64,000 nt of DNA from JBMYYR01 sp965243605 (GCA_965243605.1 CBDEVQ010000123.1:1-64000), one strand, 5' to 3'; positions 35,774 through 46,024 are shown, counted from the first letter of the stretch. The notes: generated from the letters alone by a model not told the origin. Numbers and translations: made by a program.

Positions 35774-36340
35774 TTATTCATCAATAATAGTATAGGTTAT
35801 TGTAACCGTATTACTTAAATCTGTAGTTAACGTTTGATATTCATCATCATCAAATGATAAATTATAAGTTAACAGATGTCCATTACTAACACCATCTCCA
35901 GTAAAAGCAGATCCAATACCCGTTATAATAGAAGAGGTTACACCGTCGGATAAGGTGATGGCTTGAACATTCGGTATTCCTTTAGAGCCTTCACCATTAC
36001 CGATGTCTAATCCTGCAGATACAGATAACTCCATACCAACCGGTAGATCATTGGTCATACCAACCGTTATTTTACGTGTACTTCCATCCGTAGCTTTAAC
36101 ATTTGTATAATTCAACCATAAGGATGAATTTGACAATTCAAAACTAAATGCTGTACCAGCTTCTGAAATTGCTTCTGGAGCAAAATTAACTGCATTATTA
36201 CCTCCAGGCCCTTCAATATCTAATATACTTGTAGCAGATACTGTAAACGTAACCAAATGGTTGTCTGATCCTGTATCTTGAGCAAATACAACAGTATTTA
36301 CGGCTAATATGATTATTAATATTAATGGAATCCTTTTCAT
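35774..36340 (-). CDS. secreted protein of unknown function
   Basis: The product has 188 residues from the ATG at 36340; upstream frame to 36406 encodes no signal and is probably untranslated. The signal peptide (PLILIIILAVNTVVFAQ) is followed by a Ser/Thr/Gly-rich, beta-rich domain with VTFTVSATSILDIEGP and a final strand NTVTITYTI. It resembles periodic Ig-like or WxL-like secreted domains. No T9SS tail. Not assigned. Confidence 0.65.
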   Translation of the reverse strand: MKRIPLILIIILAVNTVVFAQDTGSDNHLVTFTVSATSILDIEGPGGNNAVNFAPEAISEAGTAFSFELSNSSLWLNYTNVKATDGSTRKITVGMTNDLPVGMELSVSAGLDIGNGEGSKGIPNVQAITLSDGVTSSIITGIGSAFTGDGVSNGHLLTYNLSFDDDEYQTLTTDLSNTVTITYTIIDE

Positions 36341-36625
36341 AATATTTTGATAAATTAAGAACTCTTGTTTGTTTGCTGCTTGCTTAAAGCAGAATAAATG
36401 TAACAAAATACTTTATCAAAAACAAATAAAACACCTATAAATCAAGTAGATATAAAAATACTATTTAATTCATTAGGCATATATCACCTATACACGCTGA
36501 GAAAATCATGATTTACAACCTGTACAATATTTCCATTACACTAAAACCCCTTACCGTCTAAAAATCTATTTATTTCGAATAAATAGAGGTTAATAGCAAT
36601 TCGTTTAACTCCAAGAATGGAATTA

Positions 36626-37858
36626 TTATAATTTAATAAACTTTAATGATGATACGATTGAACCATCCTCTATTATTTTCACAAAATACAATCCGTTCGG
36701 TAAATTTGAAACATCTGTATTTTGGCCTTGAAACCTTTTAAGTAGCTGTCCATTTATATCGTAAATTTCGGCGTTTAAAACAGATACAATATCATCGCTA
36801 TTAATTTGCAGTGTATGTTTTACTGGATTTGGGTAAAGGAAATATGCCGGTTGTTGATTTAACTCTGTTAAATCCAATCCTTGAATCTCTATATTCTGAA
36901 TTAAAGAATCTGTACATCCACCGTTATACGTGGTTAATTTCACATTATACATTCCGTTGTTTAAATAGGCATGGCTTGGTTCAAGTTCATTTGAAAAAGT
37001 TCCATCGCCAAAATCCCAAACAACACTATCAATATTTAAGGATAAATTATCAAAATGAACGCTATCATTAACAATGGTTGAAGTATAATCAACAAACATA
37101 TCAAACGTATTGATTCTCCAATCTGAAAAATTATTTAATACAATAGAGTCTGATAATTCCCTATAAGATAAAGCCTCCGACACTGGTAACCCATTATTAA
37201 TAGTAGAATTAGCCGATGCATTCTGAAAAATACTGGAATAAAAAACACATGCTGCTATGTATGACCCTTTGGCATTCGGATGAATATCTCCGGCAGATCC
37301 CCAGAGCATATTTGTTAAATCTGAATTCCAAGACGATCGAAACACCTCTCCTACTGGTGCAAAAAATGCCTGAGTAGAATCCGCCAAAATAGTAAGGTTG
37401 GTCTTAATTAAATCCATCGTATTATTATACGTCACTAAATCCGATGCCGAGTTACCCCAAACCCCGTAAGAAATTTCATAATACAAGACCTTAGCACATG
37501 GATTGTATGTACGTATAGAATCATTTAAAATTTTTGCACGATCTAAGGTTTCTTGAATAGTAAAAGAGTACCCTGGAGATTCATTTGACCCAGGTTGTAA
37601 AACCACATAATCCCAATCGCCCTGTTTAAAATGATTAAACACTTGTTGATCTACTGCATGATGAACAAACCCCGTTCCTCCAGGTGCATATACCGTAACT
37701 TCCGTACTATCACCTAATGAATTGGCTATAGATTCAAAGGTTTCGGGCATAGAATTATAATAGGTTAAACTATTACCAATAAATAAGACCTTTGTTATAT
37801 CTTGGGCTTGTAGAGAACATACAAGTAATACAGCAATTTTAAGAATGTGCGCTTTCAT
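36626..37858 (-). CDS. SGNH hydrolase with PKD and T9SS sorting domains
   Basis: The product has 410 residues from the ATG at 37858. After a signal peptide (VLLVCSLQAQ), the SGNH-type domain starts FIGNSLTYYNSM (catalytic Ser in GNS) and has GDIHPNAKGSYIAA (Asp and His of block V). A PKD domain (about 265-330, SVVWDFGDGTFSNELEPSHA) follows, then a sorting domain from LYPNPVKH to KFIKL. It is probably a secreted esterase or deacetylase acting on carbohydrate or lipid esters. Confidence 0.88.
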   Translation of the reverse strand: MKAHILKIAVLLVCSLQAQDITKVLFIGNSLTYYNSMPETFESIANSLGDSTEVTVYAPGGTGFVHHAVDQQVFNHFKQGDWDYVVLQPGSNESPGYSFTIQETLDRAKILNDSIRTYNPCAKVLYYEISYGVWGNSASDLVTYNNTMDLIKTNLTILADSTQAFFAPVGEVFRSSWNSDLTNMLWGSAGDIHPNAKGSYIAACVFYSSIFQNASANSTINNGLPVSEALSYRELSDSIVLNNFSDWRINTFDMFVDYTSTIVNDSVHFDNLSLNIDSVVWDFGDGTFSNELEPSHAYLNNGMYNVKLTTYNGGCTDSLIQNIEIQGLDLTELNQQPAYFLYPNPVKHTLQINSDDIVSVLNAEIYDINGQLLKRFQGQNTDVSNLPNGLYFVKIIEDGSIVSSLKFIKL

Positions 37859-38031
37859 AAAAATCAAAAATTATAAAATGGTATAGGCTTTACTCGTAAA
37901 AACGAATAAACAACCATAAAAACGAAGCAAACTTATACAAGATTTATAAACTACAGTATACAAATACTTACTAAATCAGATTCTTTTATACTAATTTGCC
38001 GCCATACAATTCCAATTCTTACTGAAAAAAT

Positions 38032-38039
38032 TATATTTG
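38032..38039 (+). promoter_or_regulatory. -7 element of the smpB gene
   Basis: TATATTTG, 4 bases before the start codon, fits TAnnTTTG. The mRNA would be nearly leaderless. No clear -33 element was seen. Confidence 0.35.
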
Positions 38040-38043
38040 TAAC

Positions 38044-38514
38044 ATGAGTAAAAAAATAGTACAGAAGAAAGTTAGTATAAAAAATAAAAAGGCGCGTTTT
38101 GAATTTGAAATTACAGATACATATGTTGCTGGAATTGTATTAACTGGTACCGAAATAAAATCCTTAAGAACAGGAAAAGGAAGCATAGGAGAATCTTATG
38201 CATATGTACATAACAATAAAGAAGTTTGGGTTAAAGAAATGTATATTGCTGAATATGCAAACGGTTCATATAACAACCATTTACCAAGACGAAATAGAAA
38301 ATTATTATTACAGAAAAAAGAAATTAGAAAAATATCGAGTAAACTTCAAAACGTTGGTTTTACGCTTGTGCCTTTAGAGTTATTTATTAATGATAAAGGA
38401 TTGGCTAAACTGAAAATTGGTGTTGCGCGTGGTAAAAAGATTCACGATAAAAGAAATACACTTAAAGAGCGTGATGTTAAACGTACATTAGATAGAGCAA
38501 GTAAATCATATTAA
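38044..38514 (+). CDS. smpB: SsrA-binding protein SmpB
   Basis: The protein has 156 residues, full length. Family motifs are clear: VLTGTEIKSLR, SIGESYAYV, EMYIAEYANGSY and the C-terminal GVARGKKIHDKR that enters the ribosome. SmpB carries tmRNA to stalled ribosomes in trans-translation. It starts a long run of co-directional genes. The tmRNA gene itself is not in the window. Confidence 0.98.
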   Translation: MSKKIVQKKVSIKNKKARFEFEITDTYVAGIVLTGTEIKSLRTGKGSIGESYAYVHNNKEVWVKEMYIAEYANGSYNNHLPRRNRKLLLQKKEIRKISSKLQNVGFTLVPLELFINDKGLAKLKIGVARGKKIHDKRNTLKERDVKRTLDRASKSY

Positions 38515-38526
38515 CAAATAAACATT

Positions 38527-39048
38527 ATGGATTCAAAAAAAATTACATTAAAGTATGGATTAATTCTTGGAGGTGCAGTTTCTATTTACTCTGCAATTCT
38601 TAATCAAATTGGAATGGGTACCGACCAAACGGTGGCAAGTATTGCCTATCTATTTATTCCTATTGTATTATTTTTTGCCATGAAAGAGAAACGTGCTCTA
38701 TTGGGACATTTATCCTTTGGACAAGGATTTGGAATGGGTGCTTTAGTTTCATTACTTGGATCTATTATTATTTCTGTTTTTATTTATGTGTACTTTACAT
38801 TTCTAAACCCAGACATTATTCAGGTTATCATAGAAACTACCGAAACTAATTTATACAGCAGAGGAATGGATGATGATCAGGTTGAACAAATATTAGAAAT
38901 GCAAAAACCATTTTTCACACCTGGTTGGATGTCTTTCTTTTCATTATTAATATACACAATTGTTGGAGTCATATTTTCTTTAATTGTTGCATTAGTAGTT
39001 AAACAGCCACAATCTCCAGAACAACTGGATGGACAATCGCAATACTAA
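38527..39048 (+). CDS. DUF4199 membrane protein
   Basis: The protein has 173 residues with four membrane helices (about 10-28, 38-55, 66-92, 135-160) and the conserved LGHLSFGQGFGMGALVS segment. DUF4199 proteins are Bacteroidota membrane proteins of unknown role, often next to GT2 transferases. Just 12 bases separate it from smpB. A second member follows. Confidence 0.85.
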   Translation: MDSKKITLKYGLILGGAVSIYSAILNQIGMGTDQTVASIAYLFIPIVLFFAMKEKRALLGHLSFGQGFGMGALVSLLGSIIISVFIYVYFTFLNPDIIQVIIETTETNLYSRGMDDDQVEQILEMQKPFFTPGWMSFFSLLIYTIVGVIFSLIVALVVKQPQSPEQLDGQSQY

Positions 39049-39131
39049 TTTTTGTATTGTTATAAAAACAAATAATACCTTTTGGAAAGAGTTATGTAAA
39101 TTCGCATCTCTTTCCAATTCTTTTTATACAT

Positions 39132-39671
39132 ATGGCAAAAAACAAAAATAAAGTCGCTTTAAAAAATGGAATGTTTTTAGGAGCTTCAATTATAGGAGTA
39201 ACATTAGCGTTAAAAGCATTAAACAAGTTTGATAACGGAACCATATTACTCGTTTTTTCGGCCTTGTTTTTTCTTTTTAGCTTCATCGCTATTATTCAAG
39301 GTAAAAAACATTTAGGCAACAAATCTTTTAGAGATTCGTTTTCTACAGGATTTAAAACTACCGTTTTTGGAGCGCTTATTGTGGGAATATGGACCTATAT
39401 ATTCTTCACGTTTATTGACCCTGATCTTCTAACTGAAATTAGAGATAACGAGATTGATGTGATCATAAAAGATATTGCAGTAAAACGAAAAGAAGGGATT
39501 GAATTTACCCAAGAACAAATCGATAAAGGAATAGCCCAAATGAAACAATTTATGTCTCCTCAATCTTTAGGAGTCAAAATTGGATTTTTTACTATAATTT
39601 TAGGCGCAATAACTTCGTTAGTTACAACAACACTTAGCGAATTAATCTGGATGAGAAATGCAAAGCGATAA
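39132..39671 (+). CDS. DUF4199 membrane protein
   Basis: The protein has 179 residues and four membrane helices, with KSFRDSFSTGFKTTVFGALI as the counterpart of the family segment. Its 3' end overlaps the glycosyltransferase start by 14 bases, so the two are translationally linked. It may help membrane assembly of that enzyme; that is inference. Confidence 0.85.
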   Translation: MAKNKNKVALKNGMFLGASIIGVTLALKALNKFDNGTILLVFSALFFLFSFIAIIQGKKHLGNKSFRDSFSTGFKTTVFGALIVGIWTYIFFTFIDPDLLTEIRDNEIDVIIKDIAVKRKEGIEFTQEQIDKGIAQMKQFMSPQSLGVKIGFFTIILGAITSLVTTTLSELIWMRNAKR

Positions 39672-40617
39672 ACACTACGATATATCAGTGGTAATCCCAC
39701 TATTTAATGAAGAAGAATCTTTACCCGAATTACATGCATGGATAAGAAAAGTTGTTTCCGATCATAATTTTTCTACCCAAATTGTAATGATAGACGACGG
39801 AAGTACAGATACATCTTGGGAAGTCATTGAAAAATTAAAATCTGAAGATAACGATTTAGTTGGTGTAAAGTTTAGACGTAACTATGGGAAATCTGCAGGT
39901 TTATATGTTGGGTTTGATCAAGCTGAAGGTGATGTTGTTATAACTATGGATGCAGATTTACAAGATTCTCCAGAAGAAATTCCAGAACTGTTTGACATGA
40001 TTAAAAATCAAGGATATGATTTAGTTTCTGGATGGAAGCAAAAACGATTTGATCCATTGTCTAAAACTATTCCAACCAAATTATTTAATGCAGCCACTCG
40101 AAAAATGTCTGGTGTTCAATTAAATGATTTTAATTGTGGATTAAAAGCCTACCGTAAAGCCGTTATTAAAACCGTAGAAGTATATGGTGAAATGCACCGT
40201 TATATTCCTGTTATGGCAAATTGGGCTGGATTTAAAAATATTGGTGAAAAAGTAGTTCAGCATCAAGAACGTAAATATGGTGTAACTAAATTCGGACTCG
40301 AACGATTTATTAATGGGTTCTTAGACTTAATGTCTATTACATTTATTTCTAAATTTGGTAAACGACCAATGCATTTTTTTGGTACCTTAGGAACAATCAT
40401 TTTTGGTATAGCCATGTGTTTTATTCTGTACATTGGTCTAGACAAAGTTTTCTTTAATACTGACGGTCAAAAATTAGCAGAAAGAACGGAATTTTTTGTT
40501 GCTCTAATCTTTTTAGTTATTGGTATGCAACTTTTCATCACTGGGTTTATTGCAGAAATGATAGCTCGAAATAAAGTCGATAGAAACAATTACCATTTAG
40601 AAAAAGTCCTTCATTAA
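39658..40617 (+). CDS. GT2 glycosyltransferase (DPM1/ArnC-like)
   Basis: The protein has 319 residues. The GT-A domain shows the usual opening (SVVIPLFNEEESLPEL), DDGSTD for nucleotide binding, the DADLQD metal motif and the following RFDPLSKTIPTKLFN and NDFNCGLKAY elements. Two C-terminal membrane helices (about 237-260, 275-300) anchor it. It should transfer a sugar to a lipid carrier such as undecaprenyl phosphate. The ATG lies inside the upstream DUF4199 gene. Confidence 0.95.
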   Translation: MQSDKHYDISVVIPLFNEEESLPELHAWIRKVVSDHNFSTQIVMIDDGSTDTSWEVIEKLKSEDNDLVGVKFRRNYGKSAGLYVGFDQAEGDVVITMDADLQDSPEEIPELFDMIKNQGYDLVSGWKQKRFDPLSKTIPTKLFNAATRKMSGVQLNDFNCGLKAYRKAVIKTVEVYGEMHRYIPVMANWAGFKNIGEKVVQHQERKYGVTKFGLERFINGFLDLMSITFISKFGKRPMHFFGTLGTIIFGIAMCFILYIGLDKVFFNTDGQKLAERTEFFVALIFLVIGMQLFITGFIAEMIARNKVDRNNYHLEKVLH

Positions 40618-40633
40618 AAAATACTCAATTATC

Positions 40634-41296
40634 ATGTTTAAACATATTACCTTCTTTTTACTTCTTATTCTTTCAACGTACGGTTTTTCTCAGAACCACA
40701 CAGATGAACAAGGTCTTAAACAAGGAAAATGGTCTAAAAACCATTCTAATGGTAACCTAAGATATGAAGGTCAATTTACAGATAACAAAGAAATTGGAGA
40801 GTTTAATTTTTACGATAAACACGGGAAGATAGTCAGTAATCGTAATTATGAAACACCTGGAGGATTAGCCCTATGTAAAATGTATAATATGTTCGGTTAC
40901 CTTCATGCTCAAGGTAAAATGGATGGCCGTAAAAAAGAAGGTGAATGGATATTCTATTCTAAGAACGGACAAGATACGGTTACCATTGAAAATTATAAAG
41001 ACGGTATTCTTGAAGGTCATCATGTTACTTATTTTTCCAATAGACAGATTGCTTCTGAAGTCAATTTTGAAAATGGTAAAAAAGTAGGTAAGTACACCGA
41101 ATATTATAAAAACGGACAAATAGAACAAACAGGCGTATATGTAAAAGGTGAACTTGAAGGTGAAGTCATCTACAAATACAATACAGGAAAAGTAAAGCGC
41201 AAAGGTACTTTCAAAAACGGAGATAAAATTGGAAAATGGACTGATTATACGCTTGACGGGAAAATAAAAGAGATAATAGACTATAATAAAAAGTAA
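40634..41296 (+). CDS. MORN-variant (YwqK-like) repeat protein
   Basis: The protein has 220 residues with a signal peptide (ending YGFSQ) and about eight short MORN-like units, such as GKWSKNHSNGNLRYEGQF and GKYTEYYKNGQIEQTGVY. In the databases such proteins are often called YwqK-type antitoxins, but exported versions in Bacteroidota have no shown toxin partner. It lies 16 bases after the glycosyltransferase and 5 before the protease gene, so in an operon. Confidence 0.85.
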   Translation: MFKHITFFLLLILSTYGFSQNHTDEQGLKQGKWSKNHSNGNLRYEGQFTDNKEIGEFNFYDKHGKIVSNRNYETPGGLALCKMYNMFGYLHAQGKMDGRKKEGEWIFYSKNGQDTVTIENYKDGILEGHHVTYFSNRQIASEVNFENGKKVGKYTEYYKNGQIEQTGVYVKGELEGEVIYKYNTGKVKRKGTFKNGDKIGKWTDYTLDGKIKEIIDYNKK

Positions 41297-41301
41297 TAGT
41301 T

Positions 41302-42924
41302 ATGAAAACAGGTTGGTTTATTTTTTTCTCTTTACTCCTATTTAACATGGGCAATGCTTTAGCTCAATTTACATCAACCTATCAATTAGAATTTACGGAT
41401 AAAGGATCTTATACTTTTGAAGATATAACTTTAAGCTCTAAAAGTTTAGCACGAAGACAATCTCAAAACATTCCACTATCACAAAAAGATATTCCAGTAT
41501 TCCAAACTTACATTCAATCTATTCAAGATCTACAAGTTCCAATACATTTTGCTTCAAGATGGGCCAATAGTATTTTTATTAAAGCTTCGGCTGAACAAAT
41601 ACCAACATTAGAAGCTCTTCACTTTGTAAAACAAATAACTCCTACTAAACACATTAAATCTGGTTTAAGTCAAATATGTTCAACACCTACTCACTCTTTT
41701 TATAGTGAAGATTTAGAACCCGTAAATGAATATCATTTTTCTGACCCACAAATAACACAAATAGAAGGTAAAACTTTACATGAACACGGTTACAGAGGTC
41801 AAGATATTACCATTGCTGTATTTGATGCTGGATTCTATAAAGTGAATGAACATCCTGTATTTGAAAAAGCATTTGTTGAAAATAGAATAACAGCTGGTCC
41901 CGATTTTGTAAGAGGAAATCATGAAAATGTAAACTATACATTCTCTACACATGGACAGATGGTACTTTCTACCATGGCTGGAGATATTGATGGAACCTAT
42001 ATTGGAACTGCACCTGATGCCAATTATATATTGATCCGAACGGAAGACGCAATTAACGAAAGCCTAATGGAAGAGTATTATTGGCTTCAAGCTGCAGAAT
42101 ATTCAGATTCTTTAGGTGTAGATATGATTAATTCATCTTTAGGCTACACCGTATTTGATGACACGCTTGAGAATCATACTTATGAACAAATGAATGGTGA
42201 TTATACGCTAATTACTAAAGCCGCCGATTGGGCTGCCGAAACAGGTATATTAGTGGTGAATAGTGCTGGAAATTCTGGAGGAACAAATTGGTATTATATT
42301 GGCGCTCCTGCAGATGGAGATAGTGTATTTTCTATTGGAGCTGTAGATATGGATGGTATTTCGGCAGACTTTAGTTCTCATGGCCCAACGTTTGATGGTC
42401 GAGTTAAACCTAATGTTGTTGGACATGGAGCTGGTGTATACGTTGCGAGTGGACAAGCTGAGTACGGACCAAGTAACGGAACATCGTTTTCGGGTCCTGT
42501 TATTTGTGGAATGACAGCAAGCTTATGGCAATATCTAAAATCCATTGAGCCGAGTATTTCGAATATGGATGTTATTGCACGAATAGAAGAAAGTGCAAAC
42601 CTATTCCCTAATTACGATGAAAATTATGGATATGGAATTCCAAATTATAAATCTATAGTTCCAGACATTACCCCGAATCAAATACCAAATGACGACATAG
42701 GGATTTATCCTAACCCATTTCATAATAATATAAGTATACACTATAATTTCAATAAAAACGATGTGGTAGAAATTGTTTCCGCTACTGGACAACTTCTCCA
42801 TTCTCAATTAATTTCTGGAGCATGTTCTTCATCTTTCATTAATACAGAACATTTACCGAAGGGTATCTATTTTATTGCCATTAAATCTAAAGACAAAAAA
42901 CACATACTAAAAGCGATCAAATAA
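41302..42924 (+). CDS. subtilisin-like (S8) protease with T9SS sorting domain
   Basis: The protein has 540 residues: signal peptide (about 1-21), an inhibitor-like propeptide (about 25-120), and an S8 domain with catalytic D175 (VFDAG), H217 (STHGQ), oxyanion N324 (SAGNSGG) and S395 (GTSFSGP). The sorting domain runs from IYPNPFHN to HILKAIK. It is exported by the T9SS and likely degrades extracellular protein or peptides. The start of the next gene overlaps its stop. Confidence 0.95.
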   Translation: MKTGWFIFFSLLLFNMGNALAQFTSTYQLEFTDKGSYTFEDITLSSKSLARRQSQNIPLSQKDIPVFQTYIQSIQDLQVPIHFASRWANSIFIKASAEQIPTLEALHFVKQITPTKHIKSGLSQICSTPTHSFYSEDLEPVNEYHFSDPQITQIEGKTLHEHGYRGQDITIAVFDAGFYKVNEHPVFEKAFVENRITAGPDFVRGNHENVNYTFSTHGQMVLSTMAGDIDGTYIGTAPDANYILIRTEDAINESLMEEYYWLQAAEYSDSLGVDMINSSLGYTVFDDTLENHTYEQMNGDYTLITKAADWAAETGILVVNSAGNSGGTNWYYIGAPADGDSVFSIGAVDMDGISADFSSHGPTFDGRVKPNVVGHGAGVYVASGQAEYGPSNGTSFSGPVICGMTASLWQYLKSIEPSISNMDVIARIEESANLFPNYDENYGYGIPNYKSIVPDITPNQIPNDDIGIYPNPFHNNISIHYNFNKNDVVEIVSATGQLLHSQLISGACSSSFINTEHLPKGIYFIAIKSKDKKHILKAIK

Positions 42925-43874
42925 TGAACAAAAATCCAATTTGCGATTTGTTTAACATAAAGTACCCAATTGTTCAAGGTGGAATGATTTGGTGTGCAGG
43001 ATGGGAACTTGCCTCGGCCGTTTCTAATAACGGAGGATTAGGAATTTTAGGAGCAGGATCTATGTATCCAGACGTTCTAAAGGAACAGATCAAGAAATGT
43101 AAAGAAGCAACAGATAAACCTTACGCTGTAAATTTACCTCTCTTATATCCTAATATAGAAGATCACATAGAAACGATCATTCAAGAAAAAGTTCCTATTG
43201 TTTTCACTTCTGCTGGTTCTCCTAAAAAATGGACAGCCCATCTTCAAGCACATGGAATTAAAGTTGTGCACGTTGTTTCTAATTTAAAATTTGCGCTTAA
43301 ATCTCAAGAAGCAGGCGTAGATGCCATTGTTGCCGAAGGGTTTGAAGCGGGTGGACATAACGGAAGAGAAGAAACGACAACCTTGTGTTTAATACCTATG
43401 GTTGTTAACGCTGTTAATATACCAGTAATTGCAGCTGGAGGAATTGGTAGTGGACAAGCTATTTATGCGGCTTTATCATTAGGTGCTGACGCTGTTCAGA
43501 TTGGTAGTTTATTTGCTGCTAGTAAAGAGTCTTCTGCACATATCAACTTTAAGCATGCAATTGTTGATGCTAAAGATGGTGACACAAAACTTATGCTTAA
43601 AGAATTAACGCCTGTTCGTTTATTAAAAAATGATTTTTATAACGAAGTAGAAGAAGCATATATTAATAAAGCAACAAAGGAAGAACTTGCGGAGTTATTA
43701 GGCCGTGGTCGTGCTAAAAAAGGAATGTTTGAAGGACAAATGAAAGAAGGTGAATTAGAAATTGGTCAAATTTCAGCAAGTATTAATTCAATTAATTCGG
43801 TATCCGAAATTTTTGAAAACTTGATTAAAACCTTTAACTTGGCTAAAGACAACATGAATCAATACACATTCTAA
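42924..43874 (+). CDS. nitronate monooxygenase / FabK-like flavoprotein
   Basis: The protein has 316 residues, an FMN TIM-barrel. Motifs: GGMIWCAGWELASAVSNNGG at the N-terminus, AEGFEAGGHNG and IPVIAAGGIGSG. These are shared by class-I nitronate monooxygenases and FabK enoyl-ACP reductases, and the sequence alone does not separate them. The neighbour is an acyl-CoA ligase, which slightly favours a link with fatty-acid metabolism. The ATG overlaps the protease stop by one base. Confidence 0.9.
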   Translation: MNKNPICDLFNIKYPIVQGGMIWCAGWELASAVSNNGGLGILGAGSMYPDVLKEQIKKCKEATDKPYAVNLPLLYPNIEDHIETIIQEKVPIVFTSAGSPKKWTAHLQAHGIKVVHVVSNLKFALKSQEAGVDAIVAEGFEAGGHNGREETTTLCLIPMVVNAVNIPVIAAGGIGSGQAIYAALSLGADAVQIGSLFAASKESSAHINFKHAIVDAKDGDTKLMLKELTPVRLLKNDFYNEVEEAYINKATKEELAELLGRGRAKKGMFEGQMKEGELEIGQISASINSINSVSEIFENLIKTFNLAKDNMNQYTF

Positions 43875-43892
43875 TCCTAATTTTACACAGCC

Positions 43893-45653
43893 ATGTCTAA
43901 AAATATAACTCGAGTTTTTCAACTAGATCAACTAATACGTAAAGAAAATCCTCAATGTATTTACGCTGGTAAAGTAAATAACAAATGGGAAGAAATATCA
44001 GGAAAGGACTTTTGTAATTTAACTGATAATTTAGCTTATGGTTTAATTAATCTTGGAGTAAAAAAAGGTGATAAGGTTAGTGTAATCTCTCCAAATAGGA
44101 CAGAATGGATGGCTGTAGATTTTGCTTTAACCAAAATGACTGCTATTAATGTACCGGTTTATCCAAACATTACAGCTGAACAGTATAAATTTATCTTAAA
44201 TGATGCTGAAATACAATATGTATTCATTGGTAATCGTGAAATTTATGAAAACATTTTAGCTATAGCCGATGAAGTACCTTCTTTAAAAGGGATTTACACA
44301 TTTGATGATATTGAAGATGCCAAACATTGGACAGAATTAATTGAATCTGGTAAAAAACACCCAAAAAGTTCATATATAAAAGATTGGCAAATTGAAACCA
44401 CGAAAGAAGACCTATTTACGATAATATATACATCAGGAACAACAGGAAACCCTAAAGGCGTAATGTTATCACACGATAATATTATATCTCAGATTAAAGC
44501 TGTAGGATATGCTTTCCCATTAAATAAAGGTGATCGATCTTTAAGTTTTCTCCCCTTGTGTCACGTATTCCAACGTGTAGCTGAATATTATGTACTATCT
44601 ACAATGGCTTCAACATACTACGCTGAATCTATTGAAACCATTGGAGATAATTTAAGAGAGATAAAACCACAATTTATGTGTACTGTCCCTCGGTTACTAG
44701 AAAAGGTATATGATAAGATTGTATTAAAAGGTTCAGAACTTACGGGTATTAAAAAATCCCTTTTCTTTTGGGCTCTTAATCTGGGGAAACAACATGAACT
44801 ATCGGGTAAATCTTCATGGTATAATTTTCAACTTAAGCTGGCTAATAAAATCATTTTCAGCAAATGGAGAGAAGCCTTAGGTGGAAATATGCAATACTTA
44901 ATTGTTGGAGCAGCAGCTTTACAACCCCGATTAACTCGAATCTTTAATGCAGCTCAAATACCTGTATACGAAGGTTATGGAATGTCGGAAACCTCACCCG
45001 TTATTGCATTTAACACCCCTAAAGATGGTGAATACTGTTATGGAACTGTAGGTAGAGTAATCCAGCATGGGCAAGTTAAAATAGCAAGTGATGGAGAAAT
45101 ATTATATAAAGGTCCTAATGTAATGTTAGGATACTATAACCTTCCCCAAACCACTAAAGATAACTTTACAGATGGATGGCTTAAAACAGGTGATATTGGT
45201 GAACTTATTGAAAATAAGTATTTAAAAATTACAGATCGTAAAAAGGAGGTTTTCAAAACATCAGGTGGAAAATATGTTGCCCCTCAAAGTCTTGAAAACA
45301 AAATGAAAGAATCTAGGTTTATTGAACAGGTTATGGTTGTAGGAGAAGGACAAAAACATGTTTCAGCGCTCATACTTCCGTTTAAAGATTTCCTTTTAGA
45401 ATGGTGTAAAAGACACGATATCACCGAAACCTCTTGGGAAAACATTGTAAAGTTAGAAGCTGTACAAAAGAAAATATTAGAGGAAGTAGAAACACTAAAT
45501 TCAGAATTTGCTCCATATATGAGAATTAAAAAAATAGTCCTAATTCCAGACATTTGGTCTATAGAATCTGGAGAGCTAACCCCTACTCAGAAGTTAAAAC
45601 GAAGGATTATTTATTCCAAATATGAACAAACTATAAACGACATTTATAATTAA
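43893..45653 (+). CDS. long-chain fatty-acid-CoA ligase
   Basis: The protein has 586 residues and is of the ANL adenylating superfamily. Motifs: IIYTSGTTGNPKGVMLSHDN (ATP-binding), YEGYGMSETSP, TGDIGELIEN and DRKKEVFKTSGGKYVAPQ with the C-terminal catalytic Lys. It activates fatty acids to acyl-CoA for degradation or lipid synthesis. It ends the operon-like run that begins at smpB, 18 bases after the flavoprotein gene. Confidence 0.95.
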   Translation: MSKNITRVFQLDQLIRKENPQCIYAGKVNNKWEEISGKDFCNLTDNLAYGLINLGVKKGDKVSVISPNRTEWMAVDFALTKMTAINVPVYPNITAEQYKFILNDAEIQYVFIGNREIYENILAIADEVPSLKGIYTFDDIEDAKHWTELIESGKKHPKSSYIKDWQIETTKEDLFTIIYTSGTTGNPKGVMLSHDNIISQIKAVGYAFPLNKGDRSLSFLPLCHVFQRVAEYYVLSTMASTYYAESIETIGDNLREIKPQFMCTVPRLLEKVYDKIVLKGSELTGIKKSLFFWALNLGKQHELSGKSSWYNFQLKLANKIIFSKWREALGGNMQYLIVGAAALQPRLTRIFNAAQIPVYEGYGMSETSPVIAFNTPKDGEYCYGTVGRVIQHGQVKIASDGEILYKGPNVMLGYYNLPQTTKDNFTDGWLKTGDIGELIENKYLKITDRKKEVFKTSGGKYVAPQSLENKMKESRFIEQVMVVGEGQKHVSALILPFKDFLLEWCKRHDITETSWENIVKLEAVQKKILEEVETLNSEFAPYMRIKKIVLIPDIWSIESGELTPTQKLKRRIIYSKYEQTINDIYN

Positions 45654-45658
45654 TACTA

Positions 45659-45687
45659 AATAACTCCATAATGAATATGGAGTTATT
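45659..45687 (+). terminator. terminator of the core run
   Basis: AATAACTCCATA pairs with TATGGAGTTATT across five bases, followed by a T-run. The next 340 bases to the giant gene hold no open frame. Confidence 0.85.
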
Positions 45688-45926
45688 TTTTTGCTTAAAT
45701 TTGACTCAATTTTTAAATAAAAAAAATTACATTCCATATAAAACACCTTTTAATATTCACCAAATAATGCATAATAAACCATTAAAATTCATAAATTTTG
45801 ACTTATTTCAAAAACTTAACATTACAACAGTAAAGTATTAACAAAACACACTTAAACCCTTATTATCACTGGGGTTACACAATATTTACATTTAATATTA
45901 ATTAAAAACACCGTTATGTTTTGCGT

Positions 45927-45966
45927 TAGTTTTCGACGACTGGTTGATTCCTGTAGACGAAAACTA
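45927..45966. promoter_or_regulatory. inverted repeat and -7 element upstream of the giant gene
   Basis: TAGTTTTCG and CGAAAACTA flank a 22-base spacer. TATATTTG at 45989-45996, a -7 candidate, lies just downstream, 29 bases before the start codon. The repeat thus sits around -30 to -70 and may bind a regulator. Confidence 0.4.
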
Positions 45967-46024
45967 TGGCAAATTAACCTAGTAATCATATATTTGCAAT
46001 GATTAAATTCTTAATGATAACATT

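Noticed and set aside
40634..41296. YwqK-type protein as part of a toxin-antitoxin pair
   Set aside because: It has a signal peptide and sits in a core operon; no toxin gene is adjacent.
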